64,000 bases of DNA from Crotophaga sulcirostris (GCA_013397455.1 VYZB01000219.1:427859-491858); one strand, 5' to 3'; shown: positions 36,151-49,423, numbered from the stretch's first letter. The notes: generated by a model from the sequence alone, not told the origin. Translations and numbers: made by a program.

Positions 36151-36430
36151 TAGTGACAGAGCTAGAGGACATGGACTCAAGCTTCACCAGGGAAAGTTTA
36201 GGCTTGATATTAGGAAAAAGTTCTTCCCTGAAAGGGTGATTGGCCATTGGAATGCACTGCCTGGGGAGGTGGTGGAGTCACCGTCCCTGGAGGTATTTGG
36301 AGGTATTTAAGAGGATATTGGATGGGGCACTCAGTGCCGTGGTTTAGATGATGGGTTGGTGTTAGGCTGTAGGTTGTTCTCGATGATCTCAGAGGTCCGT
36401 TCCAACCTTGTAATACTGTGATACTGTGAT
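36151..36430 (+). repeat. CR1-like LINE 3' end with (ATACTGTG) tail
   Basis: Encodes the relic [20 protein letters not shown] and ends aatactgtgatactgtgatg, an 8-mer tail different from the ATTCTATG type. An internal 10-bp duplication (ggaggtattt) is visible. Same subfamily as 39478-39755 and 46703-46838. Confidence 0.88.
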
Positions 36431-37138
36431 GTTATCAGTAGAAGTGTGTATCTGTGGGTCACTATAGTGCGGTAACAGCAGCAGTAAATATCTCTGCAGA
36501 GATGCCCGCAGTCGCTCTCTGCGTAACTTGCAGGGAAGGAAAGTGCTCAAAGTACCTTTTATGCATCGGAACAAAGTATTGGAAATCAAAGCAAACTTTT
36601 TCTTCTCCTTTTGGTGCATCAGCCTCTGTGCACTTGCTGGTCACTACCATTATCGCTAGAAAAAGTGCAAAACAATCTTCTGTATGTCTTGCTTCCGGGC
36701 ATTTCTGCTCATCACAGCCTGCAAAGTGCTTTTTGCTGTATTGAAGTTTGTAAAGGCTTAGCACACGGAGACATGGGCATGTGAACCTGGAGTTGGATGT
36801 ATCTGGAAGTGACTTAAATGTCCTGCTTACAAACCTTTTTTGCACTCAGAGCAAAATGCAATTAGGAGCAGGGGAGGAGACAGGAGTGGGGTGAATGCTG
36901 GAGGTAACTTTGGCATCTAGCATATGTAAAATTAAATTGTGAGCAGCTTCTCCCAGACTGCCAGTAAGCAAGATATGCCTTCTTTAATACAGACAGATGT
37001 GGGTGTTAACACGCACCTGAGCAAGGGGAGGCCTGGCTGGGCTCAGCCCTGGGGGGCAGCTTAGGGAGGTAAGACCATGAATTCATTTGTTCACCCAAGA
37101 ATCATGCTTTTGCTTCTGTCTTACAACTAGCCCTCCGT

Positions 37139-37380
37139 ATCATAGAATCATTAAGGTTGGAAGAGCCCTCTTAAGTTCATCCAGTCCAACTGCCACCCCA
37201 GCCCCACTGTGCCCACTAAGCCATGTCCCCAGGTGCCATGGCCACACGCTTTGTGGACATCTTTGGGGATGGAGGCTCCACCACATTGCTGGGCAGCCTC
37301 TGCCAGTGCTTCACCACTCTTTCAGTGAAGAAATCTTTTCTAATACCCAATCTAAACTTCCCCTGGCGCAGCTTGAGCCC
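37139..37380 (-). repeat. CR1 LINE 3'-end fragment
   Basis: Reversed tail atcatagaatcattaagg, then a block like that at 7248 (ccactgtgcccactaagcc). About 240 bp. Confidence 0.88.
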
Positions 37381-39477
37381 AAAAGTATTTCAGGAGCACT
37401 CTGTGAGGAAGCACTAGAACGGAGCAAATGCGGGGCACTGCATAGACATTAACCAATGTTGGCAGGGTGAATAAGGGACTTCTTCCACTCAACCTTGATG
37501 AGGTTGCTCCAAAAGGCAAAGCTCATATTGCTGCTTCTACCCTTGCTTACTCTTAGTTTTTCTTCCCAAAGCAAAGGTGATCTTGCTGTCAGCTTGATGA
37601 GCTCCCTTTTACCTACTCCAGGAAAAAAACAATTTTCATATCCCAGCTGGGGCTTGGTTTCCTCCCAAGATGGTAGCTGATGGGTGGATGCTTGGTTTAT
37701 TAACTGTTTTCTTTTTACAAATTCAAAGTATCCTGGTTTTGAAGGTCATGGAGCTGCTTTCCAACTCATTACCCAAATGCCTCAAGAAAGCTGGTACATT
37801 AAGATCTTTATTTAAAAACAAAAAAACAAGTGAATTACTTAGGAACAGCAGATATTTTTGGTTGTAAAGAAAAGGTGTATAATGAGGAGAGGGGAACAAA
37901 CTGGGTGTTCGTTTTAGTGCTTTTGAAACTGAAAATCTTCTTGTGGCCCAGTAGCATCCCTGAACGATTTCCTACAGCAAACAAGGCAAAGTTAAAGCAA
38001 ATGCAGAAAGAACAGTTTGCTGTAAAGAGCAAAAAGTCCTCATCAAACAGAGTGAGGTAAGAAACAAAAAGGGCTTATGGCCATTGAAATAGAGAGTTGT
38101 GTGGCTTTCAGACCTTGTCTGCACCAGCACAGGTAGGGATTGCAATGCAGAATAAAGAGGTGAGAGTTTTCTTCTCCCACGTGATGTTTCCTTCTTTGGC
38201 CCTGCCAACCAGGTGCTCAGAGATCTTCTCTGTTAGGGACACCATCATGTGCAAGATCTTTATTCTAGCCTCTATCAGTGTTTCACATGGGGTGCTGTAA
38301 AAATGAGGCTAGATGTCATCCTAAATGAAGCCTAAAAGAATTAATTCTGGCTTTAGTTTACCCAGAAGTATATCTAAGGTTGAGGTGTTTTCTGTCCTGG
38401 AATAACTGTGCTTTATAAGAGAGCTTCTGGGCAGGGTAGCTGCAGTCTTGTAACCCAGGCTGGTCACTCTTCAGGGAACCTCAGAGTCTTGCCCTGTAAA
38501 GGTGTAAATCTATGAATTCAACCTGACATCTTTAGTTTCAGTAGGGAAAAAACAAACAAACAGGTTCTTCCCATGAAAGACATGAGAAGAGGATTTGAGG
38601 TGCAGATTGAGACATCAACTGCAAGTCTTTTGAACTCTCAACCTTGCCGATCTCAGGGCATGCGTTGCCAAACCCTGGCTGCTACCGTGGGAAGCTGTGA
38701 GGCAGAGCAGAGCGACTCCAAGTAACTCACTGGAAACATGTTATCGAACGCTGGGCTGACTTGAACACTGCAATTGCTACATGAAACAAAGCACCGATAA
38801 AAATAGTATGTTTTCTTGCCATGCTTCATTTCCTTCTGGATAGTCTCAAAATGTCCCTGTTTGATTCTTTCCTTTGTATGACTTCAGTGAGTCATTGTGA
38901 TCACAGCGCCCTGGCAGCATCTTAAAAAGCTGTGAAATACAGAATACTTCCCTGAAATTGGCAAATGTTTTACATGGAAGCAGCTAAATTTCAGGTAGTC
39001 TGGCCATATTCTTTCTTTTTTTTTGAATGCTATATATATCTATGTCTTCTTCCTGTAAGAGTTACTCATATTTTAAATTAATTGCCCGATGCTTCATGTT
39101 TTTTTGGAGAAGCTATAATGTACTTTAATCAGGCCTTTCCCCCTCCCCACGAAGTGTTCATTTTTAGATAATAAAGGAATCCTAGTCCTGCTACATATAC
39201 AGATTATTTAAGATCCAGCATCCCTGTCCTTTTCCCCTGTCTGTCTAAATGGGTCACTTTGTGCTGGATACCAGGCATCGTGTAAGACCGTATTCACTTG
39301 AACAGATCATCCGCAGGGCTCTGTCAGTAACCCCTGGAACATTACCCCAAGCAGACACGTGGGACACGTCCAGGAAAACTCACCTCTGTACATGCTAATA
39401 AATGTACATATTGGGCAGAGTGAAGAGTCTCATCACCCTGACTAAACCGTAACATCAGAACCACTTCTCTTCTCACA

Positions 39478-39755
39478 GGTGACCAGTGACAGAACTAGAG
39501 GGCATAGACTTAAGCTTCGTCAGGGAAAGTTTAGACTTGATGTTAGGAAAAAGTTCTTCACTGAAAGGGTGATTGGCCATTGGAATGTGCTGCCCAGGGA
39601 GATGGTGGAGTTGCCGACCCTGGAGATGTTTAAGGGAAGACTGGATGTGGCACTTGGTGCCATGATTTAGATGATGGGTTGGTATTAGTGTTGGCTTATA
39701 GGTTGTACTCGATGATCTCAGAGGTCCTTTCCAACCTTTTGATACTGTGATACTT
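39478..39755 (+). repeat. CR1-like LINE 3' end with (ATACTGTG) tail
   Basis: Close relative of 36151-36430, with the relic [20 protein letters not shown]. Ends gatactgtgatactttg. Confidence 0.88.
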
Positions 39756-42297
39756 TGCACATGAAGACAGAGTATGTGCTACCAAAACAGACTGCTGAGC
39801 TGCATCACTGTCTCAAGTTTTTTCCTGATCACACCCATACCTGTATGGATTTCATAAACTATAGTCTTGTCTGACACTCAGTGGCCTTAGGTTTCCCCAC
39901 CAGGTTGTCCTCATCTACAGAATTGCTGCCTACTTCCCAAATGCAAAGCACATCTGCTTGTAAGTGAGATCTTACACGCTAGTTTTGCTTGGCTGTTTCA
40001 ATCAGATGCATTCACCTTGACCGTATGTTTTTGCTGTTGGGATGTACAGAAAAGTGTCCCTTTTTCAGTTGGCCAAGCTGCCTGTTAGAAGGGTGATGGT
40101 GCAGCTTGTGCCTCCTGAACCTGGATTTGCTGATGATCATTTTTGCTTGATGAGCATCTTGAGCACCTACAGAACCCTCTGTCTATGACAGCTCTCCTGT
40201 TACATGTGAAGAGTTGCTTAACGTGGGCATCTGGTGCTGGACATGTGCTGTTGACAAAGACTAATTGTTCAGACAGCTGCTGCTGTCCAGAGATACATCA
40301 CACAGGTACAGAGGCCATATGTTCCCTCGGCATTAATGCTGACATGTCTCAGTGGTTGAAGGATGGTTTCGTATCTGATATCAGTCAAGGCAGCTGGCAG
40401 AGAGCACAAGAAGATGCCTTGAACCTTGATATTGCCATCTTCTCAGTAGCAGGATAAAAGCTGAAAGCAGATTGCTGGAGCAGTGTCCACTTTATCCTTT
40501 TTTTTTTATCAGGACGCTTGTTATTTAGATTCACCTTCATAAACCTTTCGATCTCTAGATTTTGATTGATAGGTGATAGTTTATCTCATCAATCATACTG
40601 GTTCAGGAAATGGTGTCAGCTAGACTTCAGAAGCAGGACTCTTGAGCAGAGGACAGGTTTCCCTTTCTAAAACCTCTATTTCTGTTCAAGATTAAATTTT
40701 TAAACATCACTTTCTTGGGTGTTGCAAGGCTTTTTACAGGGCTTTCAGGACTTGGGAACCACGATCTCTGTGGGTACCACAGCAGTGTGCATTGTGGCTG
40801 GCAACAGCTCCCTCTCTGAGGGGACATCTCGATTGCTGCAGCTGCCGAGACAGCAGATTTGACTTCAGTGTTGGGTTTGAGGATGGGGAAGCACCAAAGG
40901 CCCCCCCATTCTTCACGAACGATGGGGCACTGTCATTATTGTCAGGGTTCAAAAATGAGTTCGTCCCTGTGGGTTCTCCTGAACAGATTGCACCTCGTGC
41001 CAAAATGTTTCTCACATTGTCTGCATTCTCAGACCCATCAAGCTTGGTTTGATTTGTGACCCAAACTTGCAGCCTCCAGCTCCAGAGGCAAGATGGGAGC
41101 ATGGAGAGCAGCATAGCTTTGCTGTGGATTTTCCTCAGTCAGCGCTCATTTCAAGTGTCCCTTGGTGAATCAGCCTTCTTCTCCTGCCTGATTCATTCAG
41201 GGCCATCACGATACGTTTGACATTACCATCATCTCTTTGCTTAGTGAGTTATATAGGTTTTTAAATGCTTTGTGACACTTGTAAATGAAGCAGGTAGAGA
41301 AAGGTGATTCTGGAAAACCAGGAACATCTGGTGCTTGCATGTTTTGTTCAGCAACTTTGTGAAATTAATATGGTCCTAAAATAGTGAAGAAAAATTACAC
41401 ATTGAACTTATAAGTTGGTTAGCTCTGACTCTCAGGTGCTGGAGAACAAGATTAGAATTGTCGTGTTGGTCTGACTGCGGCTGGTTCCTCGGGCCTGGCC
41501 TGTTCCCAGGTCATTGCTGGAGCTCAGTGCGGCAAGAACTGGAGGAGGCTTGTGAGGTTGCTTCCTTCCCACCCCCGCAGAGGCTTCTTTGGTCGCTTAA
41601 CTGACCAATTAGTTGGCACAGCATAAACTTTGTTACCTAGCAGTATGTGTAGTATTTCTTCTGCTTAGAGCACCAAGGACCTGGAGTAAATTGCAGTCTT
41701 TGGATTTGAAGAAAATTATTAGGGGGATATTCAGGAGGAGATCACTCTTGCTCTTTCTTCCTTGGCTAACCTGGCTCTTCCACAGCCACAACAGGCATTG
41801 TAAGGTACTGTAACAATTGTAGAGCTTTAACAGAAGGAAGATAAATACAAAATTTATCTTTAGTTTTGTATTTGTATGTTTTTTCTGCTTTGACCTGCAT
41901 AAGATTAATCCTTTTTTGACTTTTTTTCTTGGGTTCTGGGGAGTAGCTTAGGAAATGCAGCCACCGGTGTACTAAATGTCATCCTGTCTAAAATATTTAA
42001 CAGCACAACCTGCACTCATTTCTGCAACACCTTTTTAACATGAGCTGTTAAAGAAAGGTGAAGCTAGCTCTTGTGAATGCTTGCCAAGTGGTTTTGCTTG
42101 TAATAACTACCCATAATAAATGTGGAAGCGGGTATGAGTTGGATGTGGGAGCAACAGAATAAACACTTGTGTTTAAATATCAAGTTCCTGACAACTTATT
42201 AAACTTGCTTTGTTTGCTGTTGAGTTCATTGCATAAACATATGGAAACTAATTGTTTTATTAAGGGGATGATTTAAAAATCCAGAGGTGTTTTACAG

Positions 42298-42454
42298 GTC
42301 ATTAACGCTGCCCTGGCTCTGGCTGCTAAGCCTCAAAGCAAGCTGGCTCAAGAAAACATGGATCTCTTCAAAGAGCAGTGGGAGAGGCAAGTCCGCGTGC
42401 TGACGGATGCTGTCGATGACATCACTTCCATTGATGACTTCCTGGCTGTATCAG
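42298..42454 (+). CDS. CTNNA1: CTNNA1 exon E4 of window (residues 464-515 plus first base of 516)
   Basis: 157 bases: 52 codons plus one base, phase 0 to 1. Starts VINAALALAAKPQS and ends SIDDFLAVS. Acceptor tttacag, donor gtaact. It completes the second M-domain bundle. The residue in QWERQV is Arg where human has Lys, a conservative change. The split codon is finished by AG at the start of the exon at 50098, giving Glu516. Confidence 0.95.
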
Positions 42455-43467
42455 GTAACTGGGTTCAATCTCAGAAATAATTGGTCTTATAACTGAGTTT
42501 ATTCCTGGAAATGGGTGGTTTCTACACGTGCTCTGGAGTCTTCTTGGGATTTTGGAAGAGGTGGTGTTGCTATGCTTTACCTGGCAAGCATCATCTTCTG
42601 CCAGGCAAGGTATGAAGATAAAGCAGGAGCTCCTGGCACAAGGAGAAGAGGTATTTTTATGGTGTGAAAACAGTGGTAATTTAGTTCAGCAGGTACTCTA
42701 GAAACCTGTCATTGCACTTACGGCGAGTGCGTGCATAAATGTATATATTTACATGTTAGTAGGCAGATCAGCTTAATCAGAGTGAAAGACACTTCATGTC
42801 TGGAGGTTTTGAGTTGCTAGCTGAACTGCGATGAGTTACCATCGAGATGTTGCAGACAAACCTCACTGGTAACACTGGGGGAAAGAGAACACGTTTATGT
42901 TCAAGTTATGACCTATTAAAAAGATCATCTCTCAATTCACCTTAGACTCATCTTATGTAAACAGCAATGAATATCAGCCATGGTTGTACACGTTAATTAA
43001 AATTATATAGAATATATATATAAAATACTCTGTGAGTATTTTTAACCATGTCAGCTTCACTAAAGTTTTTAAAGCTTTAAATATATTCAATAATTATAAT
43101 AGATTAATAATTCCATTTGGCAGTGCTTGCCCAACTGGTTTGAGTTATCAGCAAAGAACTGCCAGTAGCTGCCCTAACCTAGAAAAAATGGGACATTTTT
43201 ATTTTCATGTCCTCTAATTCTGCTCCAGTCAGAGGACATGGTGACAGAACAACAGGATTGCAACGGGATTCACAAATTGCCACTACAAACTGAGGGTCTT
43301 ATTTCCCTGATGCCAATAGACATGGGCATCTCAAGTGACTTAAAAACTCCAGTTGTAAAGAGAGATTTTACAGGGAGACCTATGGCATCAGAAGGGACCA
43401 GGTGAACATATCTAGGAAATGTAGGTGCAAACTTGCAGGCCTGCATTAAACACCTCCCCTGTGAGCA

Positions 43468-43875
43468 CCATCCCTGTGAGGACAGGCTGAGAGAGTTTGG
43501 GTTGTTCAGCCTGGAGAAGAGAAGGCTGTGGGGAGACCTTAGAGCAGCCTCCAGTACTGAGAGGGGCTCCAGGAAAGCTGGGGAGGGGCTCTTGACCAGG
43601 GAGTGCAGGGATGGATGAGGGAGAATGGTTTTAAGCTGAAAGAGGAAGAGACTGAGATGAGATCTTAGGGAGAAATGTTTTGCTGTGGGGGTAGGGAGGC
43701 CCTGGCCCAGGTTGCCCAGAGCAGTGGTGGCTGCCCCATCCCTGGAGGTGTTCAAGGCCAGGTTGGATGGGACTTTTCCCTGATGCAGTGGGAGGTGTCC
43801 CTGCCCATGGCAGGGGGTTGTAACTGGATGGGCTTTGAGGTCCCTTCCAACCCAAACCATTCCACAATTCTATGC
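43468..43875 (+). repeat. CR1 LINE 3'-end fragment
   Basis: From accatccctgtgaggacagg to a worn tail (cacaattctatgctactat). A short deletion has removed part of the ggctttgagccccctgatc block (reads gggacttttccctgatgc). Confidence 0.9.
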
Positions 43876-43900
43876 TACTATGTTTAAAAGGTCATCTTTT

Positions 43901-43933
43901 AATATTTTTTAAATATTTTTTAAATATTTTTTA
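43901..43933. repeat. 11-bp AT-rich tandem repeat, about three copies
   Basis: Unit atattttttaa repeated about three times, just after the CR1 copy ending near 43875. Confidence 0.85.
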
Positions 43934-44388
43934 GTATTAAAAGAAACTAAAAACAAACCAAACCCCTCAAAGTGATGTTTGTATGGTGAGTCACCTGTGC
44001 TGTCATACACATTATATTGGGGCTCCCTGGGTACTGAATAACAATCTCCTTTGCAATGAGTTAGCACAACCTTGCTCAGCAATTGAATGTCCCAGTTCTG
44101 GGTATCTGTGTGTGTGCTCGTCATAGCAGCAGCAGTTGAAATTGCACAGCTGCGAGGAGCCTATTTCTGGGGATGTCTATTTAGAGAGAATTGTGCGCTG
44201 AAGTTCACGACTACTTGGAGTTTGCCCACAAGTGCACAGAACGTTTCAAAGAAACAAAGCTGTTGGATGGTGCAAGGATGGGCTATCCAAAGCTGCCTGG
44301 CTGTAACTCACTGGCAGCTCTGGCTCCAAGTGGAGTGAGCCACCAGAACTGACTGATCTCCATCCCCGAATAGGTCATAAAGGAAACA

Positions 44389-44838
44389 GAATCATAGAAC
44401 AGAAGCCCCACCCAACCTGGCCTTCAACACCTCCAGGGATGGGGCAGCCACAGCTTTCCTGGGCAAACTGTGCCAGCATCTCACCACCCTCATTGTGAAG
44501 AATTTCTTCCTAGTGTTCAATCTAAGTCTCCCCCTTCTAATTTAAAGCCATTCCCCCTCATCCTGTCACTATTTCCCCATGTGAAAAGTCCCTTCCCAGC
44601 TTTTCTCGAGCCCCTGTCAATACCGGAAGGCTGCTGTGAGGTCCCTCTGGAGCTTTCTCTACCGCAGGCTGAACAACTCCAGCTCTCTCAGCCTGTCCCC
44701 ATAGCAGAGATGCTCCAGCCCTCGAATCGTCTTTGTGGCCTCCTCTGGACCCGTTCCAACAGTTCCATATCCTTCTTATGTTGGGGATTCCAGAACTGGA
44801 CACAATACTCCAGATGAGCTCTCACAAAAGTGGAGTAG
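44389..44838 (-). repeat. CR1 LINE 3'-end fragment with internal deletion
   Basis: Reversed tail gaatcatagaac joins directly to agaagccccacccaacctgg, so the block normally between tail and this point is missing. Ends near gtggagtagatgggg. It lies about 500 bases from 43468-43875 in the opposite direction. Confidence 0.9.
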
Positions 44839-45320
44839 ATGGGGTGCTCTCCTTTGGAGGAGATGGGTTATAGTGCTACTGCACTGCTGAGGTGCTCTGG
44901 AGGATTCTGAGGGCTTGGCAATGAGCGAGGGAACGCTGCTTTTCTGGAGTGGTTACAGATAGTTCACCTTGAGTGCCCACTTGCCACCCAAAATGACACC
45001 GTGAAAATGCCATCGTTTGGGACTGCTCCAAATGCTCAAGTGCATTCATCACTTATTGGTGTGTGCTGCGGTATCAAAGAGGTGTTAGGAAAATGTTAAA
45101 GCAATAAATATTGCTTTAAATATTATTTGTTTGAACTTTGATAAATCTTGTCCATTTAAATGCCACAACTTGAATTCTCTGCCAAAAGTCTACACATATT
45201 TTCGGATAAAATTGTCATGGGTATGATTTATACCAGATTTCGTTTGGGATTATTTGGATGTTTGTGCATAGTAGGGCTTGTATCAGCTGTTAACTGATGG
45301 TATGTAAGCAGATTAAAAAG

Positions 45321-45380
45321 TGTTCGTGTGGGTGGGGGTGTGTCTGTGTATATATGGGGGTGGATGTATATATAGATACA
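45321..45380. repeat. Imperfect GT/AT-rich simple repeat
   Basis: Alternating gtgtg, ggggtg and tatata segments. Confidence 0.7.
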
Positions 45381-46076
45381 GAAAATATCACACTCCTGCA
45401 GTGTATTTTGCTGTCCTGCTTGAAGTACAGGCTTCATTGTTCAGCTTATACTACAGAACTGTGTTAATTATGCACAGGTAAAGGGTTGATGAAAGAGAAT
45501 AGCAGAATGTCTTACAAGAATAATGATACCGAAATGCCCGGTGTGGCAGATAAACTTCCAAGTTACAACTTCGTATGAAGGGCAGGGATGAGAAAGGACC
45601 TGTTGAGTTAGGACAGCAGTCTGGCGGTGGCTGATTGTCAGTGCCAGGGAGGTAAATAACAGAGGAGTCCTGCAACCTAAAGAGCTTTCCTATACGGTCG
45701 CAACCATGAGTGATGTGCAGCTCAGGGAGCCACAGCATCAGGGGTGCTGTCTACTGAACAGTCCTTGGCAGATATTTCTCATTTACGCTTTTGTGAGTTG
45801 CTCTTCCAACCATTGTAAACCTTTGGCACCTCCATCATCCTGTGCAGAATTCACAGCTGAACTGTGCTCCGTGTGCAGAACCTCCTCATTTTGCAGTGTC
45901 GCCTGTTTACTCCATTAGATGCCCCTGAGTGTAGTAGAAGAGGTGAAGAGTTTTTTTCCCTGCTCACTTTCTTCAAGCTGTTTGTAAATGTGCAGACTTC
46001 TGTCGTGCACTTAGTCACTCAGCTCTTTCTTGACTGCAGAGTCCTTGCCTGTTTCATTATTTATTATATTTAATTA

Positions 46077-46702
46077 NNNNNNNNNNNNNNNNNNNNNNNN
46101 NNNNNNNNNNNNNNNNNNNNNNNNNNNNNNNNNNNNNNNNNNNNNNNNNNNNNNNNNNNNNNNNNNNNNNNNNNNNNNNNNNNNNNNNNNNNNNNNNNNN
46201 NNNNNNNNNNNNNNNNNNNNNNNNNNNNNNNNNNNNNNNNNNNNNNNNNNNNNNNNNNNNNNNNNNNNNNNNNNNNNNNNNNNNNNNNNNNNNNNNNNNN
46301 NNNNNNNNNNNNNNNNNNNNNNNNNNNNNNNNNNNNNNNNNNNNNNNNNNNNNNNNNNNNNNNNNNNNNNNNNNNNNNNNNNNNNNNNNNNNNNNNNNNN
46401 NNNNNNNNNNNNNNNNNNNNNNNNNNNNNNNNNNNNNNNNNNNNNNNNNNNNNNNNNNNNNNNNNNNNNNNNNNNNNNNNNNNNNNNNNNNNNNNNNNNN
46501 NNNNNNNNNNNNNNNNNNNNNNNNNNNNNNNNNNNNNNNNNNNNNNNNNNNNNNNNNNNNNNNNNNNNNNNNNNNNNNNNNNNNNNNNNNNNNNNNNNNN
46601 NNNNNNNNNNNNNNNNNNNNNNNNNNNNNNNNNNNNNNNNNNNNNNNNNNNNNNNNNNNNNNNNNNNNNNNNNNNNNNNNNNNNNNNNNNNNNNNNNNNN
46701 NN
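46077..46702. other. Assembly gap (626 N)
   Basis: Unresolved bases in the intron between 42454 and 50098. The right edge is inside a CR1-like copy, so repeat content probably caused the gap. Open frames running through it are artefacts. Confidence 0.99.
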
Positions 46703-46838
46703 CGCCGACCCTTGAAGTGTTTAAGGGAAGATTGGATGAGGCACTGAGTGCCATGGTTTAGGTGATGAGGTGGTGTTAGTGTTGGCTTATAGGTTGGACT
46801 TGATGATCTTGGAGGTCTCTTCCAACCTGGTTATACTG
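46703..46838 (+). repeat. CR1-like LINE 3' end cut by the assembly gap
   Basis: Begins at the gap edge with cgccgacccttgaagtgt and ends ggttatactgtgtgtg. Same (ATACTGTG) subfamily as 36151 and 39478. The missing 5' part is probably in the N run. Confidence 0.85.
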
Positions 46839-46863
46839 TGTGTGAAATCTGTGTGTGTGTGTG
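46835..46863. repeat. TG microsatellite at a CR1 tail
   Basis: The CR1-like tail at 46838 runs into tgtgtgaaatctgtgtgtgt, suggesting the tail seeded a TG repeat. Confidence 0.7.
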
Positions 46864-48980
46864 AAATTATTCCGCATTTCAAAGCTCTTCTGTAATTCTC
46901 ATCCCTCTTGTCGGTGCCTTCCCTGAGCACTCTAGGTGTGTCCGTGTGCCCACTATCTCTATTCTTTAGGGCAGTTGCTGATAGCGCTTTGTAATTGTCA
47001 AATTCGATGTTCTGAAATTACCTGGATCTCCTTTGAAACCCTCTAAAAAATCATCCCATTTGCTGCCTTTGTTCCTCTGCCGCTGACAGGGGTTTACGCA
47101 AGAGAGTGCCCATCACAGCAGAGCTCTTCCATCTTAAGAGCTTCCAGATGAATATTGCCTGAGCCCCATGATTGTCCTCTTCATTACAAAATGAATACTG
47201 CATTTACAAGTGTACGAACACTTAAGTATTTGTTCCATAGCCACGTCTACTGACACTGCTGCTTGACCTGGTTCCTACAGTCTCCTGTCTCAAGAGAGGG
47301 TCTAGCATGGAGAACTGCTCCAAGGCCTTCCACAGGGGACACGGTGGAGAAGCAGAGCTTCTGTGCATCTGTGGTGCATCTGTGGCTTTATCTCCTGGCT
47401 GTTGCTCTCAGATTTTGATCTCCTATGGCCCCCAGACTCCCTCGCAGACTTCTTAGGATGTTTGTAAAAGGATTTCTTAATCCCTTTAGCAGGGAGGCGG
47501 GTGGAGGTGGAAGGTGGGGGTGGATTGAGGATTGATGGTCATGGGCGACTTTTAATTCTAATAGCTTTTCACAGTTCTGCATATTTCCTTGTTTGCTCTG
47601 AAAATCCTTTTTATTGGAAAAATGTCTTTCCTCTTGCCCTCTCACCTGATTGCCAAACCGCACCATTTTTCCCTATAGGTATTTCAGTTGGAGGAGATCC
47701 CTTTGCTGATGCCTGCGTTATATTCCAGGTTATCTTCTATCGCTAGGCGATCTTTCTCCAGCTCAGCAGCAGGAGGACTATTAGTGTTGATGTAGGGCAG
47801 TGTTACCGCATCCCCGAAAGTACTGGTGCTGAACCCATGCATCAGCATTCCTTGGGCTCTGCCACCCCGGCCTCAGCAGATGGCATTCGGTGCCAGACAC
47901 TTGTGCTCTGCGTGCCTGTAGGACAGGTAGCAGTGTGTGTATGTACAAGCGCACGGAACAGTGTCAGATCTGATCTGTTATCACCCACTGGAGAGCATAA
48001 CCAGAGCAGATTCACCTGACAGCCCTGTACCTGCCTGGGGCCCCTCGCACACTGCCCCGTGGGGGATTATCTTTCCAAAGAAGCCTCTTTCTGGCAACTT
48101 CACATCTGCAAAAGACATTAAATGATCAGCAGGCATTTAAATATTCATCCTCATTTTGTCCGTGCCTTTTATTAAAGTTCGTATAATCCAAAGAGGCTTT
48201 TAAATGGTCTGTGGCTTAATTTATTCGTTAAGGAATTCAAGCGATAAACAGTCTGTGTTTTGGCCTGACGCCGATGTTTTTTTTTACTGTTGCAACTTGC
48301 AGGGCTGTCTGTCTCTTGTTTTAAACACCGAAACTCTGTGTGCTTCTCGGTGCAGCTCTGGTACCTTGGCTGCCTGCTCACTGACTTGTCAAATCACTAA
48401 TGAACCTGCGCGTCTCTCTCCTAGGGCCACATTCTGCCCTCAGCTGAACTTGTTCAGGCTGCTTTGCTTCAGAGATATTTCACAAGCGTGTTTTTTGTCC
48501 AGGTTGCTTAGAGCAGTCTTGCAATATTGCACCTGGCTCTGCTAATTTTATGTAAATCAAGCGTAACACTTCCAGCAGCAATCCTTTCAGTTTATCCAAA
48601 TCCTCCATCAGTCAACTCGGTGTGCTTCTTGTCTCTACAAACTCTTGCAAAATGGCTCTTTTCCTACCTACGCAGGGAATAAAAGCCACTCCAGTGGCAC
48701 AGCTTGGCAGCCCAGCATGATTAAGTCCATGGTAAGTAAGGCTGGCAACTCTTTTAAGTAACAGAGCAGAAATGTTTCCAAGTTGGTTCCTTACCAAACT
48801 GCCCAAATGCTAATGTTGGATGACAGTGTCAGAGCACTGTTACTGATACGCTAAAGAGGTCTCAAACAGAGTCTGGAAGACGTTTTGAGTAGGTTTTTCC
48901 AAATGAGGATCCCAACATTTTTAGGCATCTTCAGAAATCTCTTAGCGGGTTTTCCCATTTTGGGGTTCTTGGACTTGGGA

Positions 48981-49423
48981 GAGTCCAGAGGAGGCCATGA
49001 AGATGATCTGAGGGCTGGAGCACCTCCCATAAGAGGACAGGCTGAGAGAGATGGGATTGTTCAGTCTGGAGAAGAGAAGGCTCTGGGGAGACCTTAGAGC
49101 AGCCTCCCAGCACTGAAAGGAAAGCTGGGGAGGGGCTCTTGGTCAGGGAATGCAGGGATAGGACAAGGGGGAACGTTTTTCAGCTTAAAGAGAGGAGATT
49201 GAGGTGAGATCTTAGGGAGAAATGTTTTGCTGTGAGGGTGGGGAGGCCCTAGACCAGGCTGCCCAAAGAAGTGGTGGCTGCCCCATCCCTGGAGGTGTTG
49301 AAGGCCAGATTGGATGGGGCTTTGAGCCCCTGATCCAGTGGGAGGTGTCCCTGCCCATGGCAGGGGGTTTGTAACTGGATGGGCTTTGACGTCCCTTCCA
49401 ACTCAAACCATTCCATGATTCTA
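48981..49423 (+). repeat. CR1 LINE 3'-end fragment
   Basis: From gagtccagaggaggccatg to the tail ccatgattctat. It lies 674 bases before the exon at 50098 and is complementary to the reversed copies at 52418 and 54481. Confidence 0.91.

Larger units (their letters stand above)
29853..42297 (+). other. CTNNA1: CTNNA1 intron between E3 and E4 (12.4 kb)
   Basis: Contains six CR1 copies: 31984-32200 (+), 33359-33722 (-), 34405-34826 (+), 36151-36430 (+), 37139-37380 (-) and 39478-39755 (+). A poly-T tract lies at 32332-32359. The remaining stretches (29853-31980, 32360-33350, 34827-36150, 37381-39477, 39756-42297) hold no recognisable gene. Confidence 0.85.

Noticed and set aside
46030..46761. 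Long open frames of 226-243 codons across the N run
   Set aside because: They are open only because N codons are not stops; the flanks are ordinary intron and a CR1 tail.
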